This document shows positions 17,723 to 26,804 of a stretch of DNA of 64,000 nucleotides, piece by piece; positions within the stretch are counted from its first letter, which is position 1, and each line of letters begins with the position of its first letter. The notes under the pieces were generated by a model. It was not told the origin of the DNA and did no database searches. It was given only the letters and a program-made list of their open reading frames with translations. Origin of the DNA: CANHBY01 sp046342195 (GTDB lineage: Bacteria > Pseudomonadota > Gammaproteobacteria > Burkholderiales > Burkholderiaceae_C); the NCBI GenBank assembly GCA_046342195.1, contig JBKDQE010000018.1:1-64000 (forward strand), written 5' to 3'. Made by a program: the position numbers and the translations under genes.

Positions 17723-18295
17723 ATGGGCCAACGCCTGACCACCATTGCCACCCGCACCGGAGATGACGGCACCACAGGCCTGGGAGACGGCAGCCGCGTA
17801 CCCAAAGATCACTTGCGGGTGCAGGCCATGGGCGATGTCGATGAACTTAATTCGAGCCTGGGTGTGGTTTTGTCAGAGCCCTTACCCATCGATGTGCGTG
17901 AAGCCCTGGTTTGCATTCAGCACGAATTATTCAACCTGGGCGGAGAGCTTGCCGTTCCTGGTTTTGCACTGCTCAAAGATGCCGCGCTACAACACCTTGA
18001 CCAAGCCCTGATCAATTACAACAGCCAATTACCCCCTTTGCGCGAGTTTATTTTGCCCGGAGGCACCCGCAGCGCCTCATGCACGCACATGAGCCGAGCC
18101 ATTGCCCGCAGGGCCGAGCGCTCGGTGGTTCACCTGGGCCGCACTGAACCGCTGCGGCCACAAATTCAGCAATATCTCAACCGCCTGAGTGACCTGCTGT
18201 TTGTGCTGGCCCGTGTGCTTAACCGCGCCAACCTGGACGGCTTGGGCGGCGATGATGTGTACTGGAAAAGCGAGCGGCTGGCCCGATCAATCTGA
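17723..18295 (+). CDS. Cob(I)alamin adenosyltransferase, PduO type
   Basis: Adenosylates cob(I)yrinate/cobalamin with ATP. 190 residues. The N-terminal ATP-binding signature TRTGDDGTTGLGDGSRVPKD is at about 11-30, then GDVDELNSSLG, then RAIARRAERSVV and YLNRLSDLLFVLARVLNR, the standard order in the PduO/MMAB trimeric family. AGGAGC precedes the start. It sits just before flhA; no other cobalamin gene is in the window, so it may serve vitamin salvage. Confidence 0.92.
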   Translation: MGQRLTTIATRTGDDGTTGLGDGSRVPKDHLRVQAMGDVDELNSSLGVVLSEPLPIDVREALVCIQHELFNLGGELAVPGFALLKDAALQHLDQALINYNSQLPPLREFILPGGTRSASCTHMSRAIARRAERSVVHLGRTEPLRPQIQQYLNRLSDLLFVLARVLNRANLDGLGGDDVYWKSERLARSI

Positions 18296-18458
18296 GGCAT
18301 GCTACCTGATACAAAGATGCACGCTGTTTGACCCCTTTATCAGGCTACAGGTTTTCCCCTGACTGATCACAATCAAGGCTGACGGAACACAGCAGGGCTT
18401 GGGGTTCAGCCCCCAAAGCAGCCCGCCGCAGTTTGATGGTTTTTCAGGGGGGCGCCGA

Positions 18459-20555
18459 ATGAACAACCTGATTCAGCAGCTTCAAAGGTTGATCAGCAAC
18501 AACGCCAAGTCTTCTGCGGCCATGAAGGGGCTCTTGGCCCCACTTTTCATTATCATGGTGTTGGCCATGATGGTATTACCTCTGCCCCCTTTGGCACTGG
18601 ATCTTTTTTTCACCTTCAACATTGCCATGGCGCTCATGGTGATGGTGGTGGCGGCCTACATGACCAAGCCACTCGACTTCGCCGCTTTTCCCACTGTCAT
18701 TTTGCTCACCACCCTGCTGCGCCTGTCCTTGAATGTGGCCTCGACGCGGGTGGTTTTGATGCACGGCCACACCGGCCCTGGGGCCGCAGGTGCAGTGATT
18801 GAATCGTTTGGGCATTTTCTGATTGGCGGTAGCTTTGCTGTGGGGCTGATTGTTTTTGCTATTTTGGTGGTTATCAACTTTGTGGTGGTCACCAAAGGCT
18901 CAGAAAGAATCGCCGAGGTGGGAGCACGCTTCACCCTTGACGCCATGCCCGGCAAGCAAATGGCGATTGATGCTGACCTGAACGCCGGACTGATCAATGA
19001 AAAAGAGGCCAAGCAGCGACGGCAGGAAGTGGCCGAAGAAGCCGAATTTTTCGGTTCGATGGATGGCGCCAGCAAATTCGTTCGTGGCGATGCCATGGCC
19101 GGCTTGTTGATTTTGTTTATCAACATCATTGGAGGCTTCATCATTGGTGTGGCCCAACACAGTTTAAGTGCGAGCCAAGCAGCCAGTATTTATATTTTGC
19201 TCGCCGTCGGTGATGCCCTGGTGGCACAGATACCGGCTCTGCTGATTTCAGTGGCTGCCGCCATGGTGGTATCAAGGGTGGGCAAAGAGCAAGACGTTGG
19301 GCAACAAATTACTGCTCAGGTTTTTAATTCACCGCGTTCTCTGGCCATTACCGCAGGCGTCATTGGACTGCTTGGATTCATTCCGGGAATGCCCCATTTT
19401 GTGTTTCTTCTGATCTCCGGGGCCTTCGGCTCTGCCGCCTATTGGTTGAATAATCGGCAGCGTCAGGCCCGCTCTGCACCCACGCCTTCACAGCAGCCCG
19501 TTGCAGAACCCAACGCCGAGGCCAGCTGGGATGATCTGCTTCCCGTGGATACCCTGGCGATGGAGGTAGGCTACCGTTTGATTTCTTTGGTGGATCGCCA
19601 CCGCGAAGGTGATTTGTTGGCCCGCATTAAAGGCGTTCGTAAAAAATTTGCCCAAGATGTCGGTTTTCTGCCTCCTCCAGTTCATATTCGCGACAACCTG
19701 GAGCTCAGACCCAGCCTGTATCGCATCATGCTGCGGGGTGCTGTGGTTGGGGAAGGAGAGGCTTTTCCGGGCATGTGGATGGCAATCAACCCTGGCGGGG
19801 CCAACATGCAGTTGCCCGGCACCCGCACGACTGACCCTGCCTTCGGGCTGCCTGCCATCTGGATTGAAGAGCGCCAGCGCGAAAGCGCCCAAATGAGCGG
19901 ATTTACGGTAGTTGATTGCTCGACCGTGATCGCCACCCATCTTTCACACTTGATGCAAGTCAATGCAGCCAGGCTGCTAGGACGTGTAGAGACCCAGCAG
20001 TTGGTAGATCATGTGACCAAGCTGGCCCCCCGATTGATGGAAGATGTGGTTCCCAAAATGGTTGGAATTCCTGCGCTGCAAAGGGTTCTTCAGCTCCTGC
20101 TGGATGAGGGGGTGCATATTCGTGATATGCGATCCATCGTCGAAAGCCTGGCTGAACATGCGGCGTCAGTCACTGACCCCGCCGAGCTGGCCCGCCGTAT
20201 TCGTATCAGCCTGTCTTCAGCCATTGTTCAGCAAATTTACGGTTCAGTACGCGAGCTTGATGTGATTGCCCTGGAACCCGAACTTGAACGCCTGGTGACC
20301 CAAGCCTTGAATTCACCCCACGGGGTGGCCCTGGACCCCGGTGTGGCCGACACCCTCACCCGCCGTGCCGCAGAGTCTGCCAAGCAACAAGAAGACAAAG
20401 GCCAACCTGCTTGTTTGCTGGTCCCTGACCTGATTCGCGCCCCCATGGCGCGGCTGCTTCGCCGTACAGCGCCGCGACTGAGGGTTTTGAGTCATAGTGA
20501 AATTCCGGAAACACATTCCATTCGTATTGGTTCCATTATCGGAGGCGCCTCCTGA
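18459..20555 (+). CDS. flhA: Flagellar export apparatus protein FlhA
   Basis: Core of the flagellar type III export gate in the inner membrane. 698 residues: about eight membrane helices in the first 320, the conserved FHIPEP-type cytoplasmic loop (AEVGARFTLDAMPGKQMAIDADLNAG), then the large cytosolic docking domain for chaperone-substrate complexes. I chose ATG 18459 (GGGGGGCG upstream) over a TTG at 18399. flhB, the usual partner, is not next to it. It opens the block flhA-flhF-flhG-like-fliA. Confidence 0.96.
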   Translation: MNNLIQQLQRLISNNAKSSAAMKGLLAPLFIIMVLAMMVLPLPPLALDLFFTFNIAMALMVMVVAAYMTKPLDFAAFPTVILLTTLLRLSLNVASTRVVLMHGHTGPGAAGAVIESFGHFLIGGSFAVGLIVFAILVVINFVVVTKGSERIAEVGARFTLDAMPGKQMAIDADLNAGLINEKEAKQRRQEVAEEAEFFGSMDGASKFVRGDAMAGLLILFINIIGGFIIGVAQHSLSASQAASIYILLAVGDALVAQIPALLISVAAAMVVSRVGKEQDVGQQITAQVFNSPRSLAITAGVIGLLGFIPGMPHFVFLLISGAFGSAAYWLNNRQRQARSAPTPSQQPVAEPNAEASWDDLLPVDTLAMEVGYRLISLVDRHREGDLLARIKGVRKKFAQDVGFLPPPVHIRDNLELRPSLYRIMLRGAVVGEGEAFPGMWMAINPGGANMQLPGTRTTDPAFGLPAIWIEERQRESAQMSGFTVVDCSTVIATHLSHLMQVNAARLLGRVETQQLVDHVTKLAPRLMEDVVPKMVGIPALQRVLQLLLDEGVHIRDMRSIVESLAEHAASVTDPAELARRIRISLSSAIVQQIYGSVRELDVIALEPELERLVTQALNSPHGVALDPGVADTLTRRAAESAKQQEDKGQPACLLVPDLIRAPMARLLRRTAPRLRVLSHSEIPETHSIRIGSIIGGAS

Positions 20556-20604
20556 AGAGGGGTCTCAAGACTGAGTTTCGTCTGATTTGCGTTGGAGATG
20601 CATC

Positions 20605-22383
20605 ATGAATGTCAAACGCTTTACCGCCCCGAATTCTCGTGAGGCCCTGAAGTTGGTGCGGGAAACGCTGGGTGATGATGCCATCGTGTTGTCAACCAAA
20701 CCTTGCTCGGAAGGGGTTGAAATTTTGGCCATGGCACCTGGATCGGTAGAGCAAATTGAACGCCTGATCCCGTCATCTGCACAAGTCGCCAAGTCAGCAG
20801 CAGTGATGTCGCCGCCTTCTCCGCGTGATGAGCGGGCTTCAATGAACACTTTGCAACATCAGGCCAAAACCAGTGGCTCTACCCCAGTGTGGTCGGCACT
20901 GGCCAACGCAGCACGCTCGGCAGTTCGAGGGGGAAATCATCAGGAGCCTTCATTTGAGAAGACAAGCCCAAGCCCCAAAAAAACGCTCGACAAGGACATG
21001 CACGGGCCAGCCGACAGCTCTTTGTCGTTTCATGATTATGTACGTGAGCGTATGCTGAAAAAACGGGAAGCCGAAATGAAAACCGAAGCCGCCACCCAAG
21101 CTGCAGCCGCCAAGGCTCAGGCAATATCCGTGGTCAATGAAGACATTGAACGGATGTCAATGAGCACCTTGTCTTTTCAGGAATATGCGCGTGAGCGCAT
21201 GCTCAAGCGCCGCGAAGAAGCCGCTCGTGAAGCGGCTGAAAAAGAAAAGCGCGAGAAAGAAGAGCAGGCAGCCATCCAGGCTGTTGCGGAACAGGCTCGC
21301 TTGGCTGCAAAACAAACCAAAGCGGCACAAAAGACCCCCACAACTCGTATTCCGCCCCCGACTTTACGTGAAGAAATCCCTGTTCTGGCTGACAGCATTG
21401 CCTCGCGTCGTGAACAACAAGATATGCTCAGTGAGCTCAAGTCGATGAAGGGCTTGATTGAAGAGCGTTTTGGTGCCTTGGCGTTCATGGAAAAACTCCA
21501 GCGTGATCCCGCCCAGGCACGCCTCAGTCAAAAGCTGCTCGACTGCGGTTTTTCACCGGCTCTCATCCGCAAGCTGACAGCCAGCCTGAAGCCCGAAGTC
21601 AGCGATGAAACAGAATGGGCAGCGACCGTGCTTCAGCGTAATTTGTCATGTGCAGAAAATGAGCCCGCGATTGAAGATCAGGGCGGAATTTTCGCATTGA
21701 TTGGCTCGACCGGGGTGGGCAAAACCACCACCACCGCCAAGCTTGCCGCCGCATTTGCCACCAAACATGGCGCATCTAACCTGGGGCTGATCACGCTCGA
21801 TGCTTACCGTGTCGGCGCCCATGAGCAGCTTCGCGCTTACGGCCGTATTCTGGGTGTACCTGTTCATACGGCCCATGACCGGGCTTCCCTGGAAGACCTG
21901 CTTGAGCTGCTGGGCAACAAAAAAATGGTGCTTATCGATACCGCAGGGATGTGTCAGCGCGATGCTCGCACGAACGAACTGCTGGAAATGCTCAGTCACC
22001 GGGCCATCAAAAAGCTGCTGGTAATCAATGCATCGGTTCAGGGCGAAACCATTGATGATGTTCTCAGGTTTTATCGGGCGACCGAGGCTGCAGGAGTGGT
22101 GCTTTCCAAAATCGATGAAGCGGTGAAACTCGGCCCCGCGCTTGATGCCATGATCCGCCACAAAGTTTCCGTGCTGGGTGTGGCCAATGGCCAAAGGGTG
22201 CCTGAAGACTGGCATCGCCTGTCGTCGGGGGCGCTGGTTCAACGCGCGCTTCGCTGCGCCCCCTCCAAGGCATTTCTCATGGACTCCAGCGATGTCAATC
22301 TGATTTTTGCTGCCCCGCATTCGGCGCTTTACAGCAACCCGGGCCATGCTCAAGACCTCTCCAGGAAAGCCTCTCCCCTTTAA
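20605..22383 (+). CDS. flhF: Flagellar SRP-type GTPase FlhF
   Basis: SRP-family GTPase that sets the position and number of polar flagella. 592 residues from ATG 20605 (GGAG upstream). The N-terminal domain begins MNVKRFTAPNSREALKLVRE. The G domain has the P-loop GSTGVGKTTTTAKLAAAF near residue 367, DAYRVGAHEQLRAYG, IDTAGM and a late KIDEAVKLG. The linker carries an internal duplication: LSFHDYVRERMLKKRE near 139 and LSFQEYARERMLKRRE near 188, followed by a charged Glu/Lys/Ala coiled coil. Longer than typical FlhF because of this linker. Confidence 0.95.
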   Translation: MNVKRFTAPNSREALKLVRETLGDDAIVLSTKPCSEGVEILAMAPGSVEQIERLIPSSAQVAKSAAVMSPPSPRDERASMNTLQHQAKTSGSTPVWSALANAARSAVRGGNHQEPSFEKTSPSPKKTLDKDMHGPADSSLSFHDYVRERMLKKREAEMKTEAATQAAAAKAQAISVVNEDIERMSMSTLSFQEYARERMLKRREEAAREAAEKEKREKEEQAAIQAVAEQARLAAKQTKAAQKTPTTRIPPPTLREEIPVLADSIASRREQQDMLSELKSMKGLIEERFGALAFMEKLQRDPAQARLSQKLLDCGFSPALIRKLTASLKPEVSDETEWAATVLQRNLSCAENEPAIEDQGGIFALIGSTGVGKTTTTAKLAAAFATKHGASNLGLITLDAYRVGAHEQLRAYGRILGVPVHTAHDRASLEDLLELLGNKKMVLIDTAGMCQRDARTNELLEMLSHRAIKKLLVINASVQGETIDDVLRFYRATEAAGVVLSKIDEAVKLGPALDAMIRHKVSVLGVANGQRVPEDWHRLSSGALVQRALRCAPSKAFLMDSSDVNLIFAAPHSALYSNPGHAQDLSRKASPL

Positions 22384-22398
22384 ATTGGGAGCAAAATC

Positions 22399-23217
22399 AT
22401 GCTTAGCTTGTCATCTCGCCCCATGCCACTGGACCAAGCCTACGGACTAAGGCAATTGTTTGCCCGCCCCCAATTGCTCTGTATTCCACTGGTCTCGAAC
22501 CCCCATGTTCCTTTTGGGGGAGTCATTCTGGAGCGTCTTTGCGCTGCCTTCACGATGTTGGGCAAGAAAACACTCGTGATTGATGCGGCCGAGCACTCAC
22601 CAGATCCTCATGAAATTGCAGATATTGATTTGGGAGCCAGTGTGGAGGCCCTCTCAAGTGATGTGTTCTACCTCGCTGCCCGAGGCTTACCCTTGCGATG
22701 GGTGAATGCCAGCGGCTCAACCGCCCCCTTTCTTGAAGCTGCAGCACAGGCCGTGCCGCAAGCCGAGGTGGCCTTGGTTCATGCCAATGCCCTCGAAATG
22801 TGCCGGTTATTTGGCCACAGCACCGCCCGGTCTTTGCTCATGGCAGATGACCACCCCATCAGCGTGACGCATTCTTATGCCGCCATGAAGATGCTGACAC
22901 AGCGAGCCGGGCTGAAAATATTTGATGTCCTTTTATGCATTGAATCCAGATCACCACGAGCAGGTCGCATTGCCTCCCAACTGGCCCGATGTGCCGATGA
23001 TTTTTTCGGGGGTATCGTGCGCGAATGCATTCAGATTGACCCCGCTTACGCAGCGCAAGATATGCCAACGCCCGAATTGCTGCGCTGGGCCTACCTTGCC
23101 CTTCATGCACTGGAAACTGACAAGGGAATTTCCTCTGCCGGCGGCACCATGAGGCTGAATGCGGCGGAATCACACTGCGACGGTTTTTCTGCCCTGCCAT
23201 GCCCTGCGATGAACTGA
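22399..23217 (+). CDS. FlhG/FleN-like protein with degenerate ATPase site
   Basis: 272 residues, in the place where flhG (fleN) normally stands, between flhF and fliA. Residues 12-18 are DQAYGLR, the FlhG N-terminal motif (DQAxxLR) known to stimulate FlhF GTPase activity. The next segment aligns by position with the MinD/ParA fold (LLCIPLVSNPHVPFGG, then KTLVIDAAEHSP), but the KGGxGKT loop is gone: no lysine remains in it. It therefore probably cannot bind ATP normally. Identity as an FlhG relative rests on position, the DQA motif and fold pattern. Confidence 0.7.
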   Translation: MLSLSSRPMPLDQAYGLRQLFARPQLLCIPLVSNPHVPFGGVILERLCAAFTMLGKKTLVIDAAEHSPDPHEIADIDLGASVEALSSDVFYLAARGLPLRWVNASGSTAPFLEAAAQAVPQAEVALVHANALEMCRLFGHSTARSLLMADDHPISVTHSYAAMKMLTQRAGLKIFDVLLCIESRSPRAGRIASQLARCADDFFGGIVRECIQIDPAYAAQDMPTPELLRWAYLALHALETDKGISSAGGTMRLNAAESHCDGFSALPCPAMN

Positions 23218-23232
23218 CTTAGGGAGCATCTC

Positions 23233-23946
23233 ATGTACACCGCCAAAGGTCAACTGGATGTCAATTCAATGCTCAAACAGTACAGCCCCCTGGTGCGCCG
23301 CCTGGCTCACCAGATGATTGCCAAGCTGCCGGCCAATATCGAAATCGACGACCTGATTCAAGTGGGCATGATCGGGCTCACCGAAGCTTTTTCTCGCTTT
23401 GATGCAGGACAAGGCATCCAGTTTGAGACCTTTGCCACTCAGCGCATCCGAGGTGCCATGCTGGATGAGTTGCGTGGTGGTGATTACCTCTCCCGGGGCA
23501 CGCGCAAGCAACAGCGCAGCATCGAAAGTGCGGTGCACAGGCTCGAGCAGCGCTTGGGCCGTGCCCCCGTTGAAAGTGAAATTGCGCGCGAAATGGGCCT
23601 CAGCTTGAAAGATTATCAGGAGCTGCTTGGGAAAGTGCGTGGCACTCAATTGGTTTACCTTGAGGACATGTCTGGCGAGGATGGCGAAAATGACTACCTT
23701 GACCGCCATATAGGTGATGAGTCTCTCGGCCCATTGGCCCAGCTGCAAGACGACCGCATGCGCCGGGCACTGATCCAGGCGATCAATGTGTTACCCGAAC
23801 GCGAACAGCATGTCATGAGCATGTACTACGAGCAGGACATGAATCTCAAAGAAATTGCGGCCGTTCTCAACGTCACTGAATCCCGGGTTTGTCAGTTACA
23901 TAGTCAAAGTATTGCCCGCTTGCGCGTCCGACTGCGTGACTACTGA
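23233..23946 (+). CDS. fliA: Flagellar sigma factor FliA (sigma-28)
   Basis: 237 residues. Region 2 (YSPLVRRLAHQMIAKLP, EIDDLIQVGMIGL, FETFATQRIRGAMLDELR) recruits core polymerase and the -10 element, region 3 follows, and region 4 ends NLKEIAAVLNVTESRVCQLHSQ with the helix-turn-helix. It directs transcription of late flagellar and chemotaxis genes. GGGAGC lies before the ATG. It is 15 bp after the FlhG-like gene, so the four flagellar genes appear to be one operon. Confidence 0.97.
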   Translation: MYTAKGQLDVNSMLKQYSPLVRRLAHQMIAKLPANIEIDDLIQVGMIGLTEAFSRFDAGQGIQFETFATQRIRGAMLDELRGGDYLSRGTRKQQRSIESAVHRLEQRLGRAPVESEIAREMGLSLKDYQELLGKVRGTQLVYLEDMSGEDGENDYLDRHIGDESLGPLAQLQDDRMRRALIQAINVLPEREQHVMSMYYEQDMNLKEIAAVLNVTESRVCQLHSQSIARLRVRLRDY

Positions 23947-24748
23947 CTTACTGGCTCGCACACAAGCCGGCTTGCCTTGGCCGCTGCCGGCCTTGCTGGC
24001 CTGGCTCTCGGCTTGGGGGGCTTACCAAAGCCTTTCTGGCTTGGAAACTGCCCCCTGGGTGAACTTTTGCCTGTCCAGCCTCATGGGGGGCTTGTGGGCC
24101 TGCTTCATGCAGTCTGTTTGGCGCCGCTGGCTGATTGTGGCAGGGTTTCCCTTGTCGTGGTGCCTGATAACCGCCACCCAGGCTCAAGGCCCGCTTATGG
24201 CTTGGGGGTGGCTGGTGCCGATGCTGCTTTTGGTCAGTCTTTACCCCGTTCGGGTCTGGTCGGGTGCTCCATTATTTCCCACCCCTGAACAAGCACTTCA
24301 GGGCCTCAGCAGCGCAGCACCCCTGCCTCCTGGAGCCTGTATTTTCGACGCAGGATCAGGCTTGGGTGATGGCCTCAAGGCTTTGTCGAAAGAATATCCG
24401 CAGGCCCGTCTCATGGGCTGCGAGTGGAGCCTGCCCTTGGCTTGCTTATCGCGATGGCGTGTGCCTCAGGCTGAAATTGTCAAGGCTGATATTTGGCAAC
24501 AAGACTGGTCAGAATTCCAGATGGTTTACCTGTTTCAACGACCCGAAAGCATGGCCCGTGCAGGCGCCAAAGCCCTCAAAGAAATGCGGCCTGGAGCTTT
24601 TCTTGTGAGCCTTGAATTCGAGTGGCTGGCCGCCCATTGCATCGCCAGGCTCGAACCTGTTGAGGGCAAGCCCGTCTGGGTTTACCAGGCCCCCTTTGTT
24701 CAACAGCATCTTTCGCCTGAAAAAACCACCGCACCAAACAAGCCGTGA
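23936..24748 (+). CDS. Membrane-anchored class I SAM methyltransferase
   Basis: About 270 residues. The first 110 contain roughly four membrane helices (PALLAWLSAWGAY, WLVPMLLLVSLYPV). The remainder is a Rossmann-type methyltransferase: motif I FDAGSGLGDGLKAL, the acidic GCEWS at the end of strand 2, VKADIWQQD, and MVYLFQRPES. The substrate is unknown. The start is uncertain; GTG 23936, overlapping the fliA end by 11 bases, is the best fit, and no good ribosome-binding site is present. The ORF itself is open into fliA, but those residues are not expected to be used. Confidence 0.75.
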   Translation: MTTDLLARTQAGLPWPLPALLAWLSAWGAYQSLSGLETAPWVNFCLSSLMGGLWACFMQSVWRRWLIVAGFPLSWCLITATQAQGPLMAWGWLVPMLLLVSLYPVRVWSGAPLFPTPEQALQGLSSAAPLPPGACIFDAGSGLGDGLKALSKEYPQARLMGCEWSLPLACLSRWRVPQAEIVKADIWQQDWSEFQMVYLFQRPESMARAGAKALKEMRPGAFLVSLEFEWLAAHCIARLEPVEGKPVWVYQAPFVQQHLSPEKTTAPNKP

Positions 24749-24756
24749 GGATGTCA

Positions 24757-25698
24757 ATGACGGGCTCAAGAACACCCGCTGTCCGGCCGATATTCCAAAA
24801 GAGCTTCCTCCAGCAGGGTCTCTTTATGATGACAGCCGATGTACCCCCAACGCCCATCCACCAGGGCCCATGGCTTCAGGCCCCACTAAAAAGTCTGGAC
24901 GCCTGGACTCAGCACTTCAGAAACGCCGAAATTCCCATTCAGGCCAGCACGGCTGAGTCCCTTGAAAATCTCAGGCTCATTGAAGACGATATAGACGCCA
25001 ACAGGCTTGGCGACATGATCGCAAGCGATCCCCTCATGAGCCTCAAGGTGCTTGCTTGTATTTCCGGCCAGCGTTCCAGCCGAATCCTGACTGACCCAGA
25101 AACAGTCACGGCAAGCTTGATACTTTTGGGCATCAGCCCCTTCTTCCAGGCTTTCGGCCCCCAGCCCACCATCGAAGACTGGCTGGCCACACAGCCAGAA
25201 GCCCTGACAGGTCTTCAGAGCGTCATGCGACGCGCCTACCGGGCCGCCACATTTGCCCTTGGTTTTGCCGTACACCGCATGGACCAGGATGCCGCAGTGA
25301 TTTACCAAGCGGCACTCCTGCACGATTTTGCCGAAATGTTACTCTGGATTCATGCGCCCAGGCTGGCTCTGACCATACGCGATGCCCAAGAGGCCAATGC
25401 CACCCTTCGATCCAGCGCCATTCAACAACAGGTGCTGAACATCGAATTGGCCGATCTCCAGCAATCTCTCATGAAAGCATGGCGCCTGCCTCAATTGCTG
25501 ATCCAAATTTCAGACGACAAGCATGTTGAACGGGGCAATGTGCGCAATGTCATGCTGGCCATCAAACTCGCCCGGCATTCGGCTCATGGCTGGGACAATG
25601 CGGGGCTGCCAGACGATATTTCTGATATTTCACAACTGCTCAACCTCTCGCCGAAAGCCACCTTGCAACTGATCCGGAACATTGACCCCCAAGTTTGA
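24757..25698 (+). CDS. HDOD-domain protein
   Basis: About 313 residues. An HDOD (HD-related output) domain spans most of the protein: LEDDIDANRLGDMIASDPLMSLKVL-like helices near the start, then ALLHDFAEMLLWIHAP with the His-Asp pair. Such proteins act in signalling, often with motility or c-di-GMP pathways, without certain enzyme activity. It overlaps or abuts the methyltransferase gene, which suggests co-transcription with the flagellar block. I chose ATG 24757 because GAGG lies six bases upstream; GTG 24745 and ATG 24751 are alternatives. Confidence 0.8.
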   Translation: MTGSRTPAVRPIFQKSFLQQGLFMMTADVPPTPIHQGPWLQAPLKSLDAWTQHFRNAEIPIQASTAESLENLRLIEDDIDANRLGDMIASDPLMSLKVLACISGQRSSRILTDPETVTASLILLGISPFFQAFGPQPTIEDWLATQPEALTGLQSVMRRAYRAATFALGFAVHRMDQDAAVIYQAALLHDFAEMLLWIHAPRLALTIRDAQEANATLRSSAIQQQVLNIELADLQQSLMKAWRLPQLLIQISDDKHVERGNVRNVMLAIKLARHSAHGWDNAGLPDDISDISQLLNLSPKATLQLIRNIDPQV

Positions 25699-25747
25699 AG
25701 AAGCCAAACGGGTGGCCTCTCCCTTGGTTAAATTCAGGATCGGCTCA

Positions 25748-26239
25748 TCATGATGCTGAACGCGAACGCCATGCCAATGGAATCATCAAAACCCAGGCCA
25801 GAGCCAATACAAGGAACAAGCCCAAGCTCCAAAATTCATAGGGTAGGCCCAAAAGCCTGACTGCGGCATCCGCACAACTGGCGGTGGCTGAGAACATGCC
25901 GGGCCACAGCGTATCAAGGTGAAAAAAAGAAATGATTCGATCCGCCAGGGTCATGACACAAGACTGCTGCGTGGCCACAAAGTGTTGCCAGTGGGCAGCT
26001 TTGGCCCCGGCCAAGGCCGTGACAAGCCCCACCAGTGAAACGGCGCTCAGGCCCCATGGCCTTTTGACAAGCCACCAGGCTACAAAAGCCTGTATGGCGA
26101 TCAAGCCAAAAATAGCCCGCTGCAACACACACCAAGGACAAGGCTGCATGCCAAACAGATGCTGAGAAACCCAAGCCGCACTCAGGGCAGCTATGCACAC
26201 CAAGCCGATCACCAAAACAAGAAGACGGGAGGCCTTCAC
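25748..26239 (-). CDS. dsbB: Disulfide bond formation protein B
   Basis: Inner-membrane protein that reoxidises DsbA and passes electrons to quinone. 163 residues, four membrane helices. The first periplasmic loop has CPWC (Cys34, Cys37), and the second has Cys94 and Cys122, the full redox set. It starts with GTG, overlapping the stop of the RidA-like gene by four bases (GTGA). It is convergent with the HDOD gene. Confidence 0.95.
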   Translation of the reverse strand: MKASRLLVLVIGLVCIAALSAAWVSQHLFGMQPCPWCVLQRAIFGLIAIQAFVAWWLVKRPWGLSAVSLVGLVTALAGAKAAHWQHFVATQQSCVMTLADRIISFFHLDTLWPGMFSATASCADAAVRLLGLPYEFWSLGLFLVLALAWVLMIPLAWRSRSAS

Positions 26240-26709
26240 CCTGCTTCAACCTCTGCGATCAATTCAATTTCAACACAGGCACCCAAAGGAATCTGGGCCA
26301 CCCCAAAAGCACTGCGGGCGTGCACACCACGTTCACCGAAAACTTCACTCAGCAAATTGGAACAACCATTGGCAACCAAATGCTGCTCGGTGTAATCCGG
26401 AGTGCTGTTGACAAGACCGAGCACTTTGACAATACGTTTGACTCGATTGAGATCGCCAATCGCTGCATGCAAGGTACCCAAGAGATCAATTGCCACAGCC
26501 CGTGCTGCTTCCTGGCCGCTGATGGTATTCATGTTTCGCCCCAATTGACCCACCCAAACCTGACCCTCTCGTTTGGCAATATGCCCGGAAAGAAACACCA
26601 GCGACCCCGATTGCACAAAAGGAACATAAGCAGCCGCCGGAATGGCGCATGGCGGCAGCTCAATGCCCAATTGCTGAAGACGCTCATACACTGAAGAAAA
26701 TATTGTCAT
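26236..26709 (-). CDS. RidA/YjgF/UK114-family protein
   Basis: About 157 residues in the long RidA subfamily (COG0251-like). Features are FVQSGSLVFLSGHIAK, GQEAARAVAIDLLGTLHAAIGDL, KRIVKVLGLVNSTPDYTEQH and SAFGVAQIPLGACVEIELIAE, with the usual Arg and Glu near the end of the fold. RidA proteins hydrolyse reactive enamines and imines from PLP enzymes; members of this subfamily may do other work. I chose ATG 26709; a longer frame reaches 26763, but its first 18 residues look unlike the family. Coupled to dsbB. Confidence 0.85.
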   Translation of the reverse strand: MTIFSSVYERLQQLGIELPPCAIPAAAYVPFVQSGSLVFLSGHIAKREGQVWVGQLGRNMNTISGQEAARAVAIDLLGTLHAAIGDLNRVKRIVKVLGLVNSTPDYTEQHLVANGCSNLLSEVFGERGVHARSAFGVAQIPLGACVEIELIAEVEAG

Positions 26710-26804
26710 GGCAAAAAGATATCCAAGAAAGACTGGAATCATGTCAGTGTAAAGGCATCTCACTGAACTGAGCCACTGACGATAAATGGATCAAAAAAAC
26801 AGGC

